This document shows positions 51,474-60,407 of a stretch of 64,000 bases of DNA, piece after piece. The stretch covers positions 1 through 64,000 of the forward strand of contig JAHDOI010000024.1 in assembly GCA_018434945.1 (NCBI GenBank), given 5' to 3'. The stretch's first letter is position 1; each line of letters starts with the position of its first letter. Origin of the DNA: Selenomonadales bacterium (GTDB lineage Bacteria > Bacillota > Negativicutes > Sporomusales > UBA7701). Below the pieces are notes generated by a model. The model was given only the letters and a program-made list of their open reading frames with translations, was not told the origin of the DNA and did not search any database. The translations under genes were made by a program, and so were the position numbers.

Positions 51474-51692
51474 TAGAGGTTGCTGGCGTGCTTTTAGCTG
51501 TGGGGGGCGCGAATGGAACGGCGCTGCCGCCGCAAAAATAAAAAACGAAATACTGCGATTGGCGGCGCGTGAGTAAGTATGCGGTCCGCGCGGAATGAAC
51601 AATGGCGTTATTCGTCCTTTTCACCGGTTCATTACTTTATCGCGGTAAAGTAAAATAGGCAAGGAAGCAATACATAACAGGAGTGATATGGC
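51474..51692. other. Intergenic stretch upstream of the ABC importer
   Basis: Between the autotransporter and the binding-protein gene. No gene and no clear repeat seen; AGGAGTG before 51693 is the only signal I can assign. Confidence 0.4.
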
Positions 51693-52457
51693 ATGAAAAA
51701 ATGGATAGCTCTCGCCCTTGCCGCCGTGCTGGTCGTCAGCCTGCTCGCCGGCTGCGGCGCGCCCGCGAAGAAGAAGATCGTGGTCGGTCTTGACGACCAT
51801 TTCCCGCCGATGGGGTTCCGCGACGATAAGAATAATATCGTGGGCTTCGACGTGGATATGGCCAAGGAGGCCGCGAAGCGGCTGGGCATGGAGGTCGAGT
51901 TCAAGCCGATCGACTGGAACAGCAAGGAGGCCGAGCTTAACGGCAAACGCATCGATATGCTGTGGAACGGCCTGACGATCACCGAGAAGCGCAAGGAGAA
52001 CATCCTGTTCTCGAACGCTTATATGGAGAACAAGCAGATTATCGTGGTGGCCGCCAATTCGCCGCTGAAGACGAAGGCCAGCCTGGCCGGCAAGGTTGTC
52101 GGCGTGCAGGACGGCAGCAGCAGCATCGAGGCTGTGGAGAAGGAGGCGGCGGTGGCCAAGTCCTTCAAGGAGCTCAAGAAGTATCCGGATAATGTGGCGG
52201 CGCTGATGGATCTGAAGGCGGGCCGCATCGACGCCCTGGTAGTTGACGAGATCGTCGGCCGCTACTATATCGCGAAGAAGGCCGGCGAGTATGCCGTGCT
52301 GGGCGAGAACTTCGGCTCCGAGGAGTACGGCGTGGGGCTGCGCAAGGACGACAAGGACCTGCACGCGAAGCTGCAGAAGGTGCTCGACGAGATGAAGAAG
52401 GACGGCACCTCGGCGAAGATTTCGCAGCAGTGGTTCGGGGCGAATATCGTAAAGTAA
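51693..52457 (+). CDS. Amino-acid ABC transporter substrate-binding lipoprotein
   Basis: A 254-residue family-3 solute-binding protein with a lipoprotein signal (VVSLLAGCGAP, lipid on Cys21). The mature part has KIVVGLDDHFPPMGFRD, NNIVGFDVDMAKEAAKRLGM and DMLWNGLTITEKR, typical of polar amino-acid binding proteins. It heads an operon with permease and ATPase. ATG at 51693 has AGGAG upstream. Substrate unknown. Confidence 0.95.
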   Translation: MKKWIALALAAVLVVSLLAGCGAPAKKKIVVGLDDHFPPMGFRDDKNNIVGFDVDMAKEAAKRLGMEVEFKPIDWNSKEAELNGKRIDMLWNGLTITEKRKENILFSNAYMENKQIIVVAANSPLKTKASLAGKVVGVQDGSSSIEAVEKEAAVAKSFKELKKYPDNVAALMDLKAGRIDALVVDEIVGRYYIAKKAGEYAVLGENFGSEEYGVGLRKDDKDLHAKLQKVLDEMKKDGTSAKISQQWFGANIVK

Positions 52458-52476
52458 GCTGAATGCACGAAAAACT

Positions 52477-52508
52477 GATGAGATTGCCGGCCGGCAGTCT
52501 CATCTTTG
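52477..52508 (+). terminator. Intra-operon hairpin after the binding-protein gene
   Basis: GATGAGATTGCC (52477-52488) pairs with GGCAGTCTCATC (52493-52504), then TTTGTG. A leaky terminator here would give more binding protein than permease. Confidence 0.75.
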
Positions 52509-52521
52509 TGAGGAGCAAGGC

Positions 52522-53175
52522 ATGGATTATATCCTTTCGCTCATCGGGCCGATGGTGGAGGGCACGGCGGTGACGCTGCAGATGTTTTTCGTCACCATCG
52601 TGCTGTCGCTGCCGCTGGGGCTGGGACTGGCGATGGCGCGCATCTCGCGTTTTGCGGCTCTGTCGGGCGCGGTGGGCGTGTATATCTGGCTGATGCGCGG
52701 CACGCCGCTGATGCTGCAGCTGCTGTTCGTGTACTACGGCCTGCCGTTCATCCCGTATGCGGGGGTGACGCTGCCGGAGTTCCCGGCGGCGGCGGTGGCT
52801 TTCGTGCTGAATTACGCCGCGTATTTCGCGGAGATCTTCCGGGCCGGCATCCAGTCGATCGAGCGCGGCCAGTACGAGGGCGCGAAGGTGCTGGGGATGA
52901 CTTACCCCCAGACGATGCGGCGGATCGTGCTGCCGCAGGTGATCAAGCGGGTGCTGCCGCCGGTGAGCAACGAGACGATCACGCTGGTGAAGGATACGTC
53001 GCTCATTTATGTGCTGGCGATGAACGATCTGCTGCGGGTGACGCGCTCGATCGTGCAGCGCGATTTCGACCTGACGCCGTTTATGGTGGCGGCGGTGTTT
53101 TACCTGGCGATGACGTTCGTGCTGACCTGGATGTTCGAAAAAATGGAAAAGCGGTATGCAGTGTATGACGAATAA
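52522..53175 (+). CDS. Amino-acid ABC transporter permease
   Basis: A 217-residue HisM/GlnP-type permease with about five hydrophobic segments. The EAA loop that meets the ATPase is in [23 protein letters not shown] (about residues 114-136). [16 protein letters not shown] is typical of the family. ATG at 52522 with GAGGAG upstream; it overlaps the ATPase gene by 20 bases. Confidence 0.95.
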   Translation: MDYILSLIGPMVEGTAVTLQMFFVTIVLSLPLGLGLAMARISRFAALSGAVGVYIWLMRGTPLMLQLLFVYYGLPFIPYAGVTLPEFPAAAVAFVLNYAAYFAEIFRAGIQSIERGQYEGAKVLGMTYPQTMRRIVLPQVIKRVLPPVSNETITLVKDTSLIYVLAMNDLLRVTRSIVQRDFDLTPFMVAAVFYLAMTFVLTWMFEKMEKRYAVYDE

Positions 53176-53938
53176 CGATGGGCATATGATCGAGATGACC
53201 GGCATCCATAAGAGCTTCGGGGCGCTGGAGGTGCTGAGGGGCGTGTCGCTGACGGTGGCGAAGGGCGAGGTGGTGGCGATCATCGGCCCGTCGGGGTCGG
53301 GGAAGAGCACGCTGCTCCGCTGCCTGTGCCGGCTGGAGGCGATCGACCGCGGGAGCATCGCGGTAGCGGGCGAGACGCTGGCCGCCGAGGTGCCGGGCGG
53401 CCGCAGCCGCTATGTGGCCGACGCCGAGGCGCGGCGCATCTGCCGCAAGATGGGGATGGTGTTCCAGCATTTCAACCTGTTCCCGCATCTGACGGTGCTG
53501 GATAATCTGCTGGAGGCGCCGTTGACGGTGAAAGGGCTGGCGCGGGCCGATATCCTCCCCGAGGCCGAGGCGCTGCTCCGCAAGGTGGGGCTGTGGGAAA
53601 AGCGCGCTACTTATCCTTCCCGCCTGTCGGGCGGCCAGAAGCAGCGGGTGGCGATCGCCCGGGCGCTGGCGATGAAACCGGATATCATGCTGTTCGACGA
53701 GCCGACGTCGGCCCTCGACCCGGAGCTGACGGGCGAGGTGCTGAAGGCGATGCGCCAGTTGGCCGAGGAGCATATGACGATGGTGGTCGTGACCCACGAG
53801 ATGGCGTTCGCCCGCGAGGTGGCCCACTGGGTGATCTTTATGGACGAGGGCGAGATCGTCGAGGAGGGCGCGCCTGAGGAGGTTTTCGCCCGCCCGCGGA
53901 TGGAACGGACGAAAGCCTTTTTGGGCAGTATGCTGTAA
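53156..53938 (+). CDS. Amino-acid ABC transporter ATP-binding protein
   Basis: A 260-residue ATPase: Walker [10 protein letters not shown] (about residues 44-52), Q-loop ([10 protein letters not shown]), signature RLSGGQKQR, Walker [16 protein letters not shown]-loop (VVVTHEMAF). It powers the importer. Three ATGs (53156, 53165, 53186) are possible starts; 53156 has GGAAAAGCGG upstream. A perfect terminator follows. Confidence 0.96.
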   Translation: MQCMTNNDGHMIEMTGIHKSFGALEVLRGVSLTVAKGEVVAIIGPSGSGKSTLLRCLCRLEAIDRGSIAVAGETLAAEVPGGRSRYVADAEARRICRKMGMVFQHFNLFPHLTVLDNLLEAPLTVKGLARADILPEAEALLRKVGLWEKRATYPSRLSGGQKQRVAIARALAMKPDIMLFDEPTSALDPELTGEVLKAMRQLAEEHMTMVVVTHEMAFAREVAHWVIFMDEGEIVEEGAPEEVFARPRMERTKAFLGSML

Positions 53939-53956
53939 AGTATTTCTTAGCGTGTT

Positions 53957-53998
53957 AAGGCCCCCACTTCCGCGTAACGCGGAAGTGGGGGCCTTATT
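53957..53998 (+). terminator. Terminator of the amino-acid importer operon
   Basis: AAGGCCCCCACTTCCGC and GCGGAAGTGGGGGCCTT form a perfect 17-bp stem around GTAAC, then ATT. Confidence 0.92.
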
Positions 53999-54131
53999 GA
54001 CAGTTGGGGCGCGATTCGTCTTTGCACAGGGTTAATATTATTTTCTTTTATGTCTCTTGACTTTGCCCACGGGTAATATTATGATAAATCCATAGGTATT
54101 TTTGTAATTAATTGTCATTGGAGGGAGAAAA

Positions 54132-54380
54132 ATGAGCGCGGAATCAGCCAAAGCGTTTCTGGCCAAAATGAAAGCCGACGAAAAGTTCGCCCAAGAGGTT
54201 CTCCTGCACAAAGAATTTGACAAGCTGGCGGAAGCGGCCAAGGCCGCAGGGTTTAGTTTTACTAAGGAGGAGTTCAAGGCAGCCTGCGGCGATCTGGCGG
54301 AAGGCGACCTTGATAAGGTGACAGGCGGGGCGAATTCGATCCGTTGCTGCCATTCCGGCTGGTGGTTCGCCAATTGGTAA
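54132..54380 (+). CDS. Nif11-type RiPP precursor peptide
   Basis: An 82-residue peptide with a Nif11-like leader (SAESAKAFLAKMKADEKFAQ...) that ends in the double-glycine site LDKVTGG (about residue 66). The core that would be released is ANSIRCCHSGWWFANW (16 residues), rich in Cys and Trp. ATG at 54132 has GGAGGGAG upstream. The maturase, a radical SAM protein, is convergent 60 bases away. No export or peptidase gene is adjacent. Confidence 0.87.
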   Translation: MSAESAKAFLAKMKADEKFAQEVLLHKEFDKLAEAAKAAGFSFTKEEFKAACGDLAEGDLDKVTGGANSIRCCHSGWWFANW

Positions 54381-54404
54381 TACGCGGGTCGCGGTGATTA
54401 CGCC

Positions 54405-54440
54405 AACTGGCGCCGTTTGAAGCGGCGCCAGTTTTGTTTT
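54405..54440. terminator. Terminator between precursor and maturase
   Basis: AACTGGCGCCG (54405-54415) pairs with CGGCGCCAGTT (54423-54433), followed by TTGTTTTT on the plus strand. It ends at the maturase stop and can serve both convergent genes. Confidence 0.85.
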
Positions 54441-55750
54441 TATCTGCCGGCCTTGTACTGCCGGCATAAATGCGGATTGACGCCCATGAGGTCGCCGGTC
54501 GCGGTGGCCGCGCTGGCCCGGCAGCCGCCGCCGCAGCGGGGGAATTCGGCGCAGGCGGCGCAGGCGGCGTTATGGGCCAGGACATCCTTTTTCCTGATGT
54601 CGGTGATCGCCCGCAGAGCCGGTGACGACAATGCCGCCGCGAATGACTGGCGCAGAATGTTCGGCATCCGCTTTTTGTCGATAATGTCGATATACCCGGG
54701 GCAGGGTATTATCGTGCCGTCCGGCAGCAGCGTCGGCGTCAGCCGGCAGGACATGCAGTCGTAGCTCTCCGGCCCGTACCCCGCGAACTCTTCGATTTTA
54801 CCGGTGCAGTCGAACCCGCTTATTTTCAGTTCGAACGGCCGCCCGTCGGCCGACCAGCGGTCCGCGACGGCCGCGTAGGCCGCCAATGCCTCTTCCCAGG
54901 CCAGCTCCGTCTCGCTGTCCCGCCAGTTGCCGATTTTTTCCGGCAGGCCGACCAGCCAGGACTGGATGTCCATTCGTTTCAGCACGGCGTAGGTTTCCGG
55001 CAGCGAAGCGGCATTGGCCCGGTCGACGACGGTGGCGGCGGCGACCGGAAAACCATGTCCCCGCAAGCGCCGGATGGCCTGTACGGCAGCCCGTTCGGCG
55101 CCAGGGACGCCGCGCATGGCGTCGTGCGCGCCGTAGCCGTCGAAGCTGATCTGGAAATGGGGCGAGAAGCCCAGTTTTTTTATGTTTTGCAGCGCTTCGT
55201 CGGTGACCAGCGCGCCGTTGGTGGAAATATGCGTTACGGTAATCTGCCTCGCGGCCAATGCGGCCAGTATGTCAGCCAGGTCTTGGCGCAAAAACGGCTC
55301 TCCGCCGGTCAGGTGGACATGGTGGACATTGGCTGCGGCCAGCCTGTCGATGATGCGGAGTATGTCCGGCAAGGGGAGCTCGCCGTAAGTTCCGGCGGGC
55401 GCTTCCATATAGCAGTGCCGGCATTTGAGGTTGCACAGCCCGGTTATCAGCCAGTGGACGGTGCGTATGTATGCGTTGTCCGCTTTGCGGAACCGCTGAT
55501 ACGGCAGTATTTCCTCCCCCTGGCCGCATTCTTCGGCCATGCCCGCCGCGATGAGCTTATCGAGGAAGACTTCCCTCCCGATGAAGCCGGCGGCGGCGGC
55601 GAGGTCGGTCAGCCCGTCACAGGCCTGGGCAAGGAGAAACATCTGCTCAGATAACTGGCGGCAGTCGCCGGTCTTGAAGTTGAGCAGGGAATGAGGCTCG
55701 TCCGCCCAGCCCCGCAGCACCCATTCGTTTTTCAGTCTGGCGTAGCGCAT
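54440..55750 (-). CDS. Radical SAM/SPASM peptide maturase
   Basis: A 436-residue enzyme. The first 95 residues form a PqqD/RRE-like peptide-binding domain (NFKTGDCRQLSEQMFLLAQA). The radical SAM core has CNLKCRHC (about residues 107-114) and the G-G-E-P motif (LTGGEPFLRQ). The C-terminal SPASM region carries the extra cluster cysteines: CMSCR, CPGYID, CAACAEFPRCGGGCRA and C near the end. Such enzymes make thioether or C-C links on RiPP cores. ATG at 55750 has GGAAGGAG upstream. Its substrate is most likely the Nif11 peptide next door. Confidence 0.9.
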   Translation of the reverse strand: MRYARLKNEWVLRGWADEPHSLLNFKTGDCRQLSEQMFLLAQACDGLTDLAAAAGFIGREVFLDKLIAAGMAEECGQGEEILPYQRFRKADNAYIRTVHWLITGLCNLKCRHCYMEAPAGTYGELPLPDILRIIDRLAAANVHHVHLTGGEPFLRQDLADILAALAARQITVTHISTNGALVTDEALQNIKKLGFSPHFQISFDGYGAHDAMRGVPGAERAAVQAIRRLRGHGFPVAAATVVDRANAASLPETYAVLKRMDIQSWLVGLPEKIGNWRDSETELAWEEALAAYAAVADRWSADGRPFELKISGFDCTGKIEEFAGYGPESYDCMSCRLTPTLLPDGTIIPCPGYIDIIDKKRMPNILRQSFAAALSSPALRAITDIRKKDVLAHNAACAACAEFPRCGGGCRASAATATGDLMGVNPHLCRQYKAGR

Positions 55751-55786
55751 GGTTCCAGCTCCTTCCTGGTGAGCACGCCCCGTTTA

Positions 55787-56956
55787 TTACGGGCGGAGCA
55801 GCCTGAGGGCGGCGCCGGCCATAATCCGGACGGCGTGGGCGAGGGCCTGTTCGTCGAAGTCGAATTTCGGGTGGTGGAGGGGATGGACGGTCCGGCCGGA
55901 AGGGGCGGCGCCGATGAACATGAACGCGCCGGGCACTTTGGCGAGGTAGTGGGCGAAGTCTTCGCTGGCCAGGACGGGGGGCGTCTCCCCCACCCCGTCG
56001 GCGCCGAGGACTTCGGTGCCGGCCGCCAGGACCCGCTCGGCGACGGCGGGGTCGTTAACGAGCGGCGGGTAGCCGATGACTTTCTCGACGGCGACTTCGG
56101 CGCCGTGGGCCTGGCCGATGTGCCGGCAGAGCTTTTCGATGCGGTCGAGAATTTCGTACCGCAGCTGTCCGTCGAAGCAGCGGAGCGTGCCTTTGATCGC
56201 GGCTTTGTCGGGGATGATGTTTTCGGCCTCGCCGCTCTGGAAGGAGCCGACGGAGAGGACGACGGTTTCCGCCGGGTCGGTGGCGCTGCCGACGATGGCG
56301 CTCAGGGCGGCGACGATTTCGGTGCCGACGAGGATGGGGTTGACGGCGCGGTGGGGCATCGAGCCGTGGCCGCCTTTGCCGTGGACGGCGATGCGGAAGG
56401 CGTTGGCCGAGGCCATCATCCGGCCGCGGGCTGTGAGCATTTTGCCGAGGGGGGCGGTCGGCCACAGGTGGGCGCCGAGGATGCAGTCGACGCCGGCGAG
56501 CGCTCCGTCCGCGATCATGGCGAGCGAGCCGCCGGGCAGCACTTCCTCGCTGGGCTGGAAAATGAGGCGGACGGTGCCGGAATATTCGTCTCTGAGCGCG
56601 GCGAGGACCATGGCTGTGCCGAGGAGGGCGGCGGTGTGGCCGTCGTGGCCGCAGGCGTGGGCTACGCCGTCGACGGTGGAGGCGTACGGCTGGCCGCATT
56701 CGTCCCTGAGCGGAAGGGCGTCGATGTCGGCGCGGAGGGCGACGGTTTTGCCGCCGGCGGCGCCTTGTATGTCGGCGATTACGCCGGTGCCGCCCGCGAG
56801 GACGGGCTCGAGTCCCAGCGCCGTGAGGGTTGCGGCGATTTTCGCCTGGGTGGCGAATTCGCGGCCGCCGAGCTCGGGGTGGGCGCGGAAGTGGCGGCGG
56901 AGGGCGACGACGGCGGGGTGGTTCTCGGCGGCGAGGGCGGCGATTTTCGTCTGCAT
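55787..56956 (-). CDS. M20D-family amidohydrolase
   Basis: A 389-residue metal-dependent hydrolase: RRHFRAHPELGGREFAT, the metal ligands HACGHDGHTAALLG (about residues 100-113), FQPSEEVLPGG and the C-terminal H near PLHHPKFD. Family members cleave N-acyl or N-acetyl amino acids. ATG at 56956 with AAGGAGA upstream. It lies 45 bases past the ABC-F gene on the same strand, so they may share a transcript. Confidence 0.94.
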   Translation of the reverse strand: MQTKIAALAAENHPAVVALRRHFRAHPELGGREFATQAKIAATLTALGLEPVLAGGTGVIADIQGAAGGKTVALRADIDALPLRDECGQPYASTVDGVAHACGHDGHTAALLGTAMVLAALRDEYSGTVRLIFQPSEEVLPGGSLAMIADGALAGVDCILGAHLWPTAPLGKMLTARGRMMASANAFRIAVHGKGGHGSMPHRAVNPILVGTEIVAALSAIVGSATDPAETVVLSVGSFQSGEAENIIPDKAAIKGTLRCFDGQLRYEILDRIEKLCRHIGQAHGAEVAVEKVIGYPPLVNDPAVAERVLAAGTEVLGADGVGETPPVLASEDFAHYLAKVPGAFMFIGAAPSGRTVHPLHHPKFDFDEQALAHAVRIMAGAALRLLRP

Positions 56957-56999
56957 GGCGAATCTCCTTTTATTGAAGCTAACCGGTTTGGCAAATCTC

Positions 57000-58874
57000 T
57001 TAACTTTGTTCCGTGAGGGCGAGCCATTCTTCGTAGCGGGCGTCGAGGGCGTCCTTGCAGGCGGCGTAGCGGTCGGCGGCCTGGCGGGATGTTTCGGGGT
57101 CGCCGTGGGTGGCGGGGTCGTTGAGGGCGGCTTCGCAGGCGGCGAGTTCGGCTTCGAGGCCGGCGATCTCTTCTTCGAGTCTGCGGGCCGCTTTGGCGGT
57201 GTCGGGGGGGCGTCTGCGCGCCGCCTGCGGTCGGGTCGCGGCGGGTTTGGCCGCCGGCCGGGCCGCGGTCTGGCGGTCGGCGAGCGTCTTCTGCCGGCGG
57301 TAGTAGCTGTAGTCGCCGAGGTATTCGGTGAGGCGGCCGCCGTCCAGTTCGACGACGCGGTCGGCGACTTTGTCGAGGAAGTAGCGGTCGTGGGAGACGG
57401 CGACGATGGTGCCGGGGAAGACGGCGAGGGCGGTTTCGACGGCTTCTTTGGCGGCGATGTCGAGGTGGTTGGTGGGTTCGTCGAGGAGGAGGACGTTGGC
57501 GCCCGAGAGCATGAGCTTGAGGAGGGCGAGGCGGGCTTTTTCGCCGCCGCTGAGGTCGCCGACGGCTTTGAAGACGTCGTCGCCGCAGAAGAGGAAGTGG
57601 CCGAGGAGGCCGCGGGCCCGCTCGTCCCCCAGGCCGAAGCCGTGGGCGATTTCGTCGAGGAGGGTGCCGTGGCCGCTGAGGGTTTCGTGCTGCTGGGCGA
57701 AGTAGCCGATGTGGACGCGGCTGCCTTTTTTGACCCGCCCTTCGCGGGGGTCGAGTTCGCCGGTGAGGAGTTTGAGGAGGGTGGTTTTGCCGGCGCCGTT
57801 GGGGCCGACGAGGGCTACGGCTTCGCCCCTTCTGACGAGCAGCGATTGGCTCGCGAACACTGTCCTGTCGCCGTAGCCGGCGGTGACTTCGATGAGTTCG
57901 AGGGCGCGGTCGGCGCATTCGGCCGGGGCGGGCAGGTCGAATTCGAGTACTTTGTCCTGCCGCATGTTTTCGATGCGTTCCAAGCGGTCGAGCTGGGACT
58001 GGCGGCCGCGGGCCTGCTTAGATTTTATGCCGGCTTTGTAGCGGCGGATGTATTCCTCGGTTTTGGCGATCTGGCGCTGCTGTTTCTCGTAGGCGCTGAG
58101 GAGGGCGGCGTCGTTCATGGCTTTTTGTTCGAGGTAGCGGCTGTAGTTGCCGCTGTAGGCGACGAGTCGCCCGCCCTGGAGGTCGAAGATGCGGCTGACG
58201 GTGTTGTCGAGGAAGTAGCGGTCGTGGGAGATGATGAAGACGCTGCCGGGGTAGCCCTGGAGGAATTCCTCGAGCCATTCGACCATGGCGATGTCGAGGT
58301 GGTTGGTGGGCTCGTCGAGGAAGAGGAAGTCGGGTTTGCGGCACAGGGCTTTGGCGAGGTTGAGGCGGGTCTGCTGGCCGCCGGAGAGGGTGGCGACCGG
58401 GCGGGAGAGGTCTTCGTCGGCGAAGCCGAGGCCGAAGGCGACACGGCGGATGTCGCTGGCGATGTTGTAGCCGCCGGCGCGCTCGAAGTATTCGATGTCG
58501 GCGGCGTAGGTTTTCATGAGGCGGTTGAGTTCGGCTTCGTCTTTTTCGGCCGCCATGCGCCGCTCGGTGTCCTGAAAGCGCCGCTGGCATTCGAGGACGT
58601 CGGCGTAGGCGTCTTCGAGGCAGGCGTAGACGGTCCCGCTGCCGGCGGCGGCCTGCTGGCGGACGTAGCCGACGGTGGCCCCGGGGCTTAGGCGCACCTG
58701 GCCTTTGTCGAGGGGTTCGAGGCCGAGGAGGCACCGCATGAGGGTGGTTTTGCCGGCGCCGTTGGCGCCGATGAGGCCGACTTTTTCGCCGCTTTGTATT
58801 TCGAAGCCGATGTTGTCGAAGATGGTGTCGACGCCGAACGATTTGCTCAGCTGGTCAGCGTATAGAAAGCCCAT
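57000..58874 (-). CDS. ABC-F family ATPase
   Basis: A 624-residue soluble protein with two ABC domains (GANGAGKTTLMR, about 36-47; GPNGAGKTTLLK, about 345), signatures LSGGQQTRL and LSGGEKARL, each with DEPTNHLDI, and the linker between them. A charged C-terminal coiled coil follows. ABC-F proteins work on the ribosome, either in routine translation (Uup, YdiF type) or antibiotic protection; the length with C-terminal extension fits the Uup/YdiF type. ATG at 58874; promoter at 58962-58935. Confidence 0.93.
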   Translation of the reverse strand: MGFLYADQLSKSFGVDTIFDNIGFEIQSGEKVGLIGANGAGKTTLMRCLLGLEPLDKGQVRLSPGATVGYVRQQAAAGSGTVYACLEDAYADVLECQRRFQDTERRMAAEKDEAELNRLMKTYAADIEYFERAGGYNIASDIRRVAFGLGFADEDLSRPVATLSGGQQTRLNLAKALCRKPDFLFLDEPTNHLDIAMVEWLEEFLQGYPGSVFIISHDRYFLDNTVSRIFDLQGGRLVAYSGNYSRYLEQKAMNDAALLSAYEKQQRQIAKTEEYIRRYKAGIKSKQARGRQSQLDRLERIENMRQDKVLEFDLPAPAECADRALELIEVTAGYGDRTVFASQSLLVRRGEAVALVGPNGAGKTTLLKLLTGELDPREGRVKKGSRVHIGYFAQQHETLSGHGTLLDEIAHGFGLGDERARGLLGHFLFCGDDVFKAVGDLSGGEKARLALLKLMLSGANVLLLDEPTNHLDIAAKEAVETALAVFPGTIVAVSHDRYFLDKVADRVVELDGGRLTEYLGDYSYYRRQKTLADRQTAARPAAKPAATRPQAARRRPPDTAKAARRLEEEIAGLEAELAACEAALNDPATHGDPETSRQAADRYAACKDALDARYEEWLALTEQS

Positions 58875-58934
58875 GGTTTGTTACTCCGTCGGTTGATGAT
58901 TTGCGGCGGCGACGCGAAAGGCCGCGCTGCTAAA

Positions 58935-58962
58935 ATTATATACGATTGGCGCCGATATGCAA
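58935..58962 (-). promoter_or_regulatory. Promoter of the ABC-F gene
   Basis: TTGCAT (58962-58957) and TATAAT (58940-58935), spacer 16. Confidence 0.75.
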
Positions 58963-59179
58963 AGCGTCAGCCGCGCCACGGGCTGCACATTCCCCCGCCG
59001 GGGGATATTTGTGTGCGTCCTGGTATATATTGCCTGATAATTTAGTGTGATTTTCGGGAAAAATATGGCTATACCTGTTTATATCTGTAAATATTTCTGA
59101 TATATTTAGAGCGTTGGGGAATTTTTTCCCCGGCGCTCCGGGGAATGCCCAACCGGCGCGCATAAGAAGGAGGAGCGTA

Positions 59180-60367
59180 ATGTCCAGAACGGTGGGTACA
59201 ACTGTGAGGGGTATACGGACCCCGATCGTGAAAAGGGGCGACGATGTCGTCGGCCTGGTCGTAGATTCCGTGCTGAAGGCGGCCGGACAGGATAATTTCC
59301 AGCTCAAAGACAACGATGTGCTCGGCGTGACCGAGTCGCTGGTGGCGCGGGCGCAGGGCAATTATGCTTCTGTGGCCGATATCGCCGCCGATATCAACGC
59401 CAAATTCACGGGCGATATCGCCGTTCTTTTCCCGATATTGAGCCGCAACCGGTTTTCGCTGATCCTCAAGGGGGTGGCGATGAGCGGCAAGAAGATCCAT
59501 CTGTATCTTAGCTACCCGGGCGACGAGGTCGGCAATCACCTGATCGATGTGGACAGGATGGACGAACTGGGGATCGATCCTTATGTCGATACTCTTTCCG
59601 AGGCTAAGTACCGGCAGCTGTTCGGCACCCATGTCCCCCACCCTTTCACCGGCATCGACTATGTGAGTTTGTACAAAAGCCTGGCGCCCGAGGGGCGGAT
59701 CACGGTTCACCTCACCAATCAGCCGAAGGCGGCGCTCGAACATACGAAGGAGGTGCTGGTGGCGAGCATCCACGACCGGCACCGGATCAAGGGCATCCTG
59801 AGGAAAGCCGGCGCGCAGACGGTCTACGGCCTCGACGACATCCTGAACAAGTCGATGGCCGGCAGCGGCTATCACCCCGATTTCGGGCTGCTGGGCTCGA
59901 ATAAGGCTTCGGACGATACTGTCAAGCTGTTCCCGCGCGACTGCCAGAAGGTGGTGACCGATATCCAGGCGAGACTGCGGGAGGCGACCGGCCGCCATGT
60001 CGAGGTGATGGTGTACGGGGATGGCGCTTTCAAGGACCCGCAGGGCAAAATCTGGGAGCTGGCCGACCCGGTGGTTTCCCCAGGGTTTACCGCCGGTCTC
60101 AGCGGGATGCCGAACGAGCTTAAGATCAAGTTCATCGCCGATACGGAGCTGCGCGGCCTGGGAACGGACGAGGCTACGGCGGCGATGAAGGAGAAGATCA
60201 GGGCCAAGGATTCGAACCTGCTGGGCAAGGACGCTTCGCTGGGGACGACGCCGCGGCAGCTGACCGACCTTCTGGGCAGCCTGTGCGATCTGACGAGCGG
60301 CAGCGGCGACAAGGGTACGCCGGTGGTGCTGATCCAGGGTTATTTCGATAATTTCGCGTGTGAGTGA
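59180..60367 (+). CDS. CofE-like (coenzyme F420-0:L-glutamate ligase family) protein
   Basis: A 395-residue protein starting with the CofE fold (GTTVRGIRTPIVKRGDDVV, KDNDVLGVTESLVARAQG) and with GRHVEVMVYGDGAFKDPQGK later on. CofE adds glutamate to F420. F420 is not expected in this kind of organism and no other F420 genes are nearby, so another amide-forming reaction is plausible. AGGAGG lies before ATG at 59180; a terminator follows. Related long forms occur in many Firmicutes without F420. Confidence 0.85.
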   Translation: MSRTVGTTVRGIRTPIVKRGDDVVGLVVDSVLKAAGQDNFQLKDNDVLGVTESLVARAQGNYASVADIAADINAKFTGDIAVLFPILSRNRFSLILKGVAMSGKKIHLYLSYPGDEVGNHLIDVDRMDELGIDPYVDTLSEAKYRQLFGTHVPHPFTGIDYVSLYKSLAPEGRITVHLTNQPKAALEHTKEVLVASIHDRHRIKGILRKAGAQTVYGLDDILNKSMAGSGYHPDFGLLGSNKASDDTVKLFPRDCQKVVTDIQARLREATGRHVEVMVYGDGAFKDPQGKIWELADPVVSPGFTAGLSGMPNELKIKFIADTELRGLGTDEATAAMKEKIRAKDSNLLGKDASLGTTPRQLTDLLGSLCDLTSGSGDKGTPVVLIQGYFDNFACE

Positions 60368-60378
60368 GAATAATATTG

Positions 60379-60406
60379 AACCCCCGCCGGTTGGCGGGGG
60401 TTTTTG
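60379..60406. terminator. Terminator between CofE-like gene and ctpA
   Basis: AACCCCCGCC pairs with GGCGGGGGTT around GGTT, then TTTG. Convergent genes share it. Confidence 0.92.
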
Positions 60407-60407
60407 T

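Noticed and set aside
56076-58691. 871-codon plus-strand frame
   Set aside because: Antisense to the M20 and ABC-F genes and spans both; composition is a frame shadow.
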